Source: Hydractinia symbiolongicarpus
Taxonomy: Eukaryota; Cnidaria; Hydrozoa; Anthoathecata; Hydractiniidae
Assembly: GCF_029227915.1 (NCBI RefSeq)
Contig: NC_079878.1
Coordinates: 22,719,501-22,779,500, forward strand
Length of the DNA: 60,000 bases
Direction of reading: 5' to 3'
This document shows positions 54,594 to 60,000 of the stretch, piece by piece; within the stretch, counting starts at the first letter, position 1, and every line of letters starts with the position of its first letter. The notes beneath the pieces were generated by a model, which saw only the letters and a program-made list of their open reading frames with translations, did no database searches and was not told the origin of the DNA. The translations under genes were made by a program, and so were the position numbers.

Positions 54594-56234
54594 CTAATTT
54601 TGTCAATTTTCAAGAAAAAGACGAGTTATTTCTTCCCTTAGGGTATTCTATCTAATTTAATTCTTTCAGGTAAAACCCAGATCTTTCACTCATGCATATA
54701 TTTTGATACCTTTTTATATCTTTCTTCTACAGGCGATTTCTATTAGTTTGATTAACCTCACCTATTATGTTAGATGAATACACTACTTTTTTAAAATAAG
54801 CATAACGTTTATAGGGATTTATTGAGGCTGATAAAATCCCTAAAAATTTAGCAAAGTGAAGCGCAATCTCTGCTTGGGGCACAAGCATTGAGCGTGAAAA
54901 TTTCCAAAAAATCTTCATAGAGATCGTTCGAAAATTCACATTGTAAGTACATTTTAGACTAAAATAAGAAGAAAGTATATTTTAATCCCATGATTAGCGA
55001 TGACCAGACTATTTAATCGGTGTGGAGTTTTCACAGATTCTCTTAGCTGGTGAACCCGCTTGAAAACTGGATTGAGCGAACCAATCCGGTTTATGTAATC
55101 TCCCGCTTGAGCTACATGGCTGTTACATGATATAGCTGCTTTGTTTCCATATGAAAAACAGTGCATTGTTGAGCAAGTTTTGTGTCTACTTTGGTACATC
55201 AATAGTAAGCTAGAAACTCCAAATAACTACCCTTGTCGATTATGTAGAAACTACATAGAGGGTGTTGGTTTCCTTTAATTTTTTTCTTTTTGGATTACGT
55301 AACGGAGTCGCTCTTTCTGTTTTTGTTTCTTAGTATTTAAACCAGAGGGGAAAAAATAGAAGGAAAAAATCCTTTTTTTCTGTTTTAACTTGTCTTCTTG
55401 CATTTAATTTTTTATGTTTAATATCTACTTTTCTATGATGTGTATATATAGTTGACGTAAATTAGCGCACTTACTGAGTACAGCTATGTATAATGTACAA
55501 GAATGTATATATTTGCAGTATTTGTCAACTGAAAATAAAGTTTTAATAATAATAATAGTTGTGTTTATGATTCAACGGAGTGAAAAGGTAAAAAAATTCA
55601 AAGTACATTAGGAACCAAAAATTGCCGAAATTTGTAATTTTTAAGAGATTTTTATAAAAAACCATATGAAACATTGGAAAAAGAAATGATCAATCGGTGA
55701 CCTAAAAGGGGCATTCAATTTTCATTTTAAAATGAAAACAAATTTTAATATTTTTATCAATTTTTCTTTTTTAATTCAATACAAAAAGGAAATTTCAACT
55801 CAATTTTCGTTTTTCGTTTTCAAATCAAAAAACAGAAAAGGAACTTCATATTTTGGCAAAACAGTACGCTTTCCTTCGCAGATTTTTTTCTTCTACAAAC
55901 ACAAAAAATACTTTGGGTCATTTGGTGCTAAAAATCCCAAATGTAATATCAATTTCCATATTTTTGATTTTTAATAGAATTTCAAATTTGAAAATTAAAT
56001 TCATTTTTTGATGTGTAATGAAACGTGTACTATTAAACGTTATCATTAGAGGAACTTCTAAATCCCCTTGGCGTATGGAGATGGCCGATATTTTGTACTT
56101 TGGACTGATCCTTCGATTTTCCCATTTTCTACTTTCAAAAAGAGAAATGTGTGTCTGAATATCTTTCTAAGAATATGTCATACTGTTGTTAGTTGTGAAG
56201 GCTGTTCAACAAATGCTTTGATCGCACAGCTATA

Positions 56235-56605
56235 TGGATCACTTTTGTGGAGTCATCCCTTTACAGAAGTATGGTGGCTCCTTAAATTTAACGGAAAGAT
56301 GGGCGACAAATATATTGACAAAAATAAGTTGGGCAAAACACAAGGGAACAACAGGGAAGGTTAAACCATCACCTTTCTCGCTGAAGAGAAATTTTCGTTT
56401 CAGCGAGCAATATCAGCCGCCCTCTTGGAACATGACATCCCAACACCACTGGTTATAAATCTAGATCAAACACCGTTGAGCTATGTTTTTCCAAGAAAGT
56501 AATTCTTTCTCAGTCACATTCACCAATAATCATTGGTCAAAGACCGAAAAATCGGTGGAGTTTTTTGAGGAAATCATCTTTTCATACCTTAATAAAGTTA
56601 AAATG
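56235..56605 (+). pseudogene. broken pogo/Tigger-type DDE transposase
   Basis: Fragments in shifted frames match pogo-like transposases: ERWATNILTKISWAKHKGTT, then after a frameshift AISAALLEHDIPTPLVINLD with QTPLSYVF (first catalytic Asp in NLDQTPL), a stop at about 56499, a jump, then NNHWSKTEKSVEFFEEII. The central and C-terminal parts with the other catalytic acids are missing. At least one frameshift, one stop and a deletion make it inactive. Confidence 0.7.
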
Positions 56606-56610
56606 GGAAA

Positions 56611-56943
56611 TTGGTATCTCCAATTTGCAAAACTAATGCATTTTCACGTCGACAGTTATCATGGTATACTTTGGCTGTTGAATTTGGAAGATACATCAAT
56701 TTGACGTGCTTATTACTAGCAGGCGCGGGAATGAACACTGACAGTGCGGTATTAATAGGACGGTTATACAGCAGATTTACTGGTGAAAATTCACTGGAGC
56801 TGTTAGTATCACCCGATGTGATAACGATTAACAACCTCTCTGGGCTCAACTTGGTCCACTACTGCAGTGTGGGCCACTGTCAGGAGCATGAAAAGAGCAT
56901 ACTCCATATTTTCATATCCATTAAAAGGAGGTCCATTCTCTGA
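56611..56943 (+). other. unrecognised 110-codon ORF after the transposase fragment
   Basis: This open frame contains LAVEFGRYINLTCLLLAGAG and LLVSPDVITINNLSGLN. I do not recognise a domain. Minus-strand ORFs overlap it. It may be part of another repeat; I would not call it a gene without transcript support. Confidence 0.2.
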
Positions 56944-58027
56944 TTTGATACTTTTGGATATGCCACAAGTGTACATTATTCGGTCAACTTTTAGCAAGAC
57001 AGTGGCTGAAAGGGAAGGAAGTAGTACTGGTTTCCGAGCGGACCTTAAAATCCATAGCCAAATTTTATCATGATCTATCAGTCATTAGTTTCATTAGTGG
57101 GCTCATATCGACGACTTGGTGTTGCAGCCAGAGATAGAAGGTAGAATTTCACATAATCCTTAATGATCTTGTCCATACAAACGAGAGCGAATGTACTTCT
57201 TCATTTTAGTTTCTCCCTGGTGTTTTTTGTGTGCTGTTCCTGGGACTTCTGGAATCAGTGCCTGCGTAATGATAATACGTTATCCTTTCATCAACAACTG
57301 CTCTGACATATTAAATTCTCCAAAGACATGAAATCGCATTAGTTGGTAGTTTTCTGTACCATATTCACTGCCATTGCATCGGAATCGGAATTCCCGCTGG
57401 TACAATCAGGAACGGAGTTTTATATAAATGACCAATCAGAAACTAAAGCTCTTTATATTTCTTAGCAACGATTTTTACGTTATCGGTCCGACATTTGGCA
57501 AGCAGATTGAACCAACTCATTGCTGGAGAAAGAAAAGTTTCTTACCTGTTTGCTTTATTTTTTTTTTCTGATACTTTCATTTTTGTAACATTTGTTTTCT
57601 ATATGTTTTTACATGTTAAGATAAATATATTGTCACGTTTTCTAGCCATGTACAAATCTTAAACGCACCATTTTTAGGGTTTTTGGCTAGAAACGAAGAT
57701 TTTGAAGGCCAGCTAGCTAGAGCCTTACTTATTACTATTCCGTATAGTATAAGAGGTTTTTATCCTCGCCAACATTTATTTTGGTGTTGAGGCTCCTGCT
57801 ATTTAGCTACTTCCTTAGCTATATCTTTGACTAAACAGTGAAAGTATAAAAATGCTGTTTGACTACAACAATAATCTTGAGCAATAATTTTTATGCTAAA
57901 TGCAGTACATATATTATTATTTTCCTGCAAACTTTTTCTTCAAACTTTTTCTTCAAATGAAATGGCTGAGCGATTGTTTTGGCTGGAAGGGTAACGACAG
58001 GCTGTTCCCTGTGTTTTTATTTAAACC
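56944..58027. other. intergenic, no recognised feature
   Basis: No conserved exon, TIR pair or tandem repeat was recognised in this stretch. Confidence 0.4.
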
Positions 58028-58955
58028 GAAGTTGCAATGAAGATTTTTGGAAAAGGGTAATACGCCTATACGCCTGTTAAACTATGTTTACCTGTACTAA
58101 GCCCTTAGCCCAGTGTTAACTACAGACTGTTTTTTTGGAAAAGGTTGTTACACCTATGCGCATGTGCAATGTGCCCACTGTAACAATTATTTCTTAAACT
58201 TTCTCGGTAATCACCCCTATACGGATGTGCAACACTTTACCTAGACTAACCGCTCAGCCCTGTGGCAATGGACTGTTTATTGTGTTTTTAAAAAAGGTAT
58301 TATTCTTATATGTCTGTACAACACTGTTTAACTGTACTAAGCGCTCCGCCCGGTGTCCCGATTAATTTTTGAACTTCTAAAAAAAAAATTCCACAAAATA
58401 AAATAATATTGACCAATTGTTTTGTCTATGACAGGGTAACAACGGCTTGTAAACTCTGTTTCTATTTCAGCTATCGTTGCGGGAAAGTTATTTTTTGAAA
58501 AATATGTTACAGTCGCAACACTATAATGGTGTATGCGCTTCACTTGATTTACGACATACTGTGTACCATGCTGTATACCAGTACTAAAGCGCTTCACCTG
58601 ATTGTGTGCAACTGTTTACGACTACTATTAATTGTTCCACCGGTGTGTTCAAAGCTGTTTGCCTGTACTAGGAGTTCAACCTGGTCGCACAAATAATTTT
58701 AAATTTACGTTGAAACTTATTCTGCGAAATAAAATAATATTGACCGATTGTTTTTGTTATGACGGAGTAAAAATGGTTTGTAGAACTCTGTTTTTATTTC
58801 AGCTATTGTTGCGGGAAAGTCTGAGGAATATGTTACAGTCGCGACACTGCAACGGTGTATGTGTTGCAATTGATTTATAACATACTGCATACCTCTACTA
58901 AAGCGCTTCACCTGATCGTATGAAACAGTCTACAACTCTTATTAAGCGCTTCACA
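58028..58955 (+). repeat. tandem array of dispersed repeat family R58
   Basis: A long unit containing AAATAATATTGACC, a TATGACRGRGTAA block, TTTCAGCTATYGTTGCGGGAAAG and ATGTTACAGTCGC is repeated with a 331-bp offset (58401 and 58732). Upstream, shorter monomers with CCTATACGCCTGT and TTTACCTGTACTAAGCGC recur three to four times. The family reappears reverse-complemented at 14720-15190. Confidence 0.8.
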
Positions 58956-60000
58956 GAATGTTCAACGCCGGGTCTTACCTTAATTTGTTCCTTCCCCGGC
59001 GTTCGACTTCAATAATATACTTCATAAAACATTCTAATGTGGTAACTGTGTCGATATCTTTGTGTCCGAGCGCTTCATATATACTAGCAGCCACAGTAGC
59101 CAGAATTAAATCAAAGTAAACGTGAACGGTAAGAATCTAACGTACGGTTTGCAAGATCACATAGCGGATTCGATTAGTGTCTATCAAAAACAAAAAACAA
59201 GGTCGACCTCCTCTTCCTGATATCTCAACATGCGCAATTTTTCAGCAAATAAACGAGTCTATACTCGTCGCCAATGTTTTCTGGGGCGTCTGCGGCCGTA
59301 GGGCATGTAACGCCGGTATAATCTGTTCTTCAGTTTCGTACTTTACTTCAATAAGCTATGACCAAAAACTACGATGATAAATGAATCACAAAATTCTATC
59401 ATCAAAGAAAGCTATTTATGTTGGGAAAACTTGAAACCACGGAACTGGCCATTTTTCCATCAATTATAAAAATGTTTTTTTCTGGTCGAACAACGTCAGT
59501 GGTTGGAATAAAATGCTCATTGTCGATCTAAGTAGCGTAGTTACGTGATTCTTTTTGTTACATGCCAGTTAGGGCTCCGCAATGGTCCTTCTTTCGAGAC
59601 CACAGAAGCAGTTAAATTAAGTGGTTGCAACAAGTCCAGCAACCAGCAACGTATTTCACGCAGTATGGTAATGATATCGTCACATTGATGTCCAGGCCTT
59701 TAGATATATTCTTTTAGTTTTGTCTCCCTTTTTAGGCCAAAAACCGTCTTAGCCACCATACAAAAATTCATTTGACAAAAAATCATTTGACAAAGTTGAC
59801 AAAGCCAAAGCGTTCCTTCTCTGCAGGATGAGTCTTCACGCCGCGCATACAATATCCAGCTGGTACCACGCAAATAGACACAAGTCCAAATCCCAAAACG
59901 TATTTGGTCGGGCCAATATCCAATTTGCTTCGCCTAATCGCTCGGTATTTTCGTCATTGCTTAAATCTTACCTTAATGAGGAAATTTTCGCCAATCAAGA
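58956..60000. other. intergenic end of window
   Basis: No gene, RNA or repeat that I can support was recognised. Confidence 0.4.

Overview
This is nuclear DNA of an animal, not a microbe. It is AT-rich and has no long conserved bacterial-type ORFs. Three multi-exon genes with GT-AG introns of about 0.1-7 kb can be assembled exon by exon in a consistent frame. The gene content and the repeat landscape (a cnidarian-type CR1/jockey-like LINE with FADD, pogo- and Harbinger-like MITEs, tRNA-like SINEs, Helitron-like short elements, many minisatellites) suggest an early-branching metazoan, most likely a cnidarian. The species call is inference.

Layout. (1) 795-12904, plus strand: a complete ATE1 arginyl-tRNA--protein transferase gene of about 467 aa. 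It has two homologous alternative first exons and two homologous tandem exons at the position of the mammalian 7A/7B pair. (2) 12905-19743: intergenic DNA rich in repeats. (3) 19744-28900, minus strand: a complete ARHGAP11A-like RhoGAP gene (10 exons, about 627 aa). Its introns carry an antisense 5'-truncated LINE, a pogo-type MITE and a second MITE. (4) 28901-35662: intergenic, with a 1.64-kb Harbinger-like element containing nineteen copies of a 53-bp repeat, a SINE and a Helitron-like element. (5) 35663-52649, plus strand: a complete RasGRP gene (18 coding exons, about 692 aa) with REM, CDC25, two EF-hands, C1 and C-terminal coiled coil. Its frame closes only if a 2-nt microexon at 40357-40358 is used. 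(6) 52650-60000: intergenic, with MITEs, a broken pogo-like transposase, one unrecognised ORF and an array of a repeat family also found, inverted, at 14.7-15.2 kb.

The genes are functionally separate: ATE1 arginylates proteins for N-degron turnover, ARHGAP11A-like switches Rho off, and RasGRP switches Ras/Rap on in response to Ca2+/diacylglycerol. The two small-GTPase regulators are divergently arranged about 6.8 kb apart. The most unusual signals are the 2-nt microexon, the double alternative-exon architecture of ATE1, the Q27S change in the RasGRP C1 domain together with a C-terminal PDZ-ligand-like ETDV, and the minisatellite-bearing Harbinger-like element. All exon models were built by eye from splice consensus, frame and family similarity; no transcript evidence was available.
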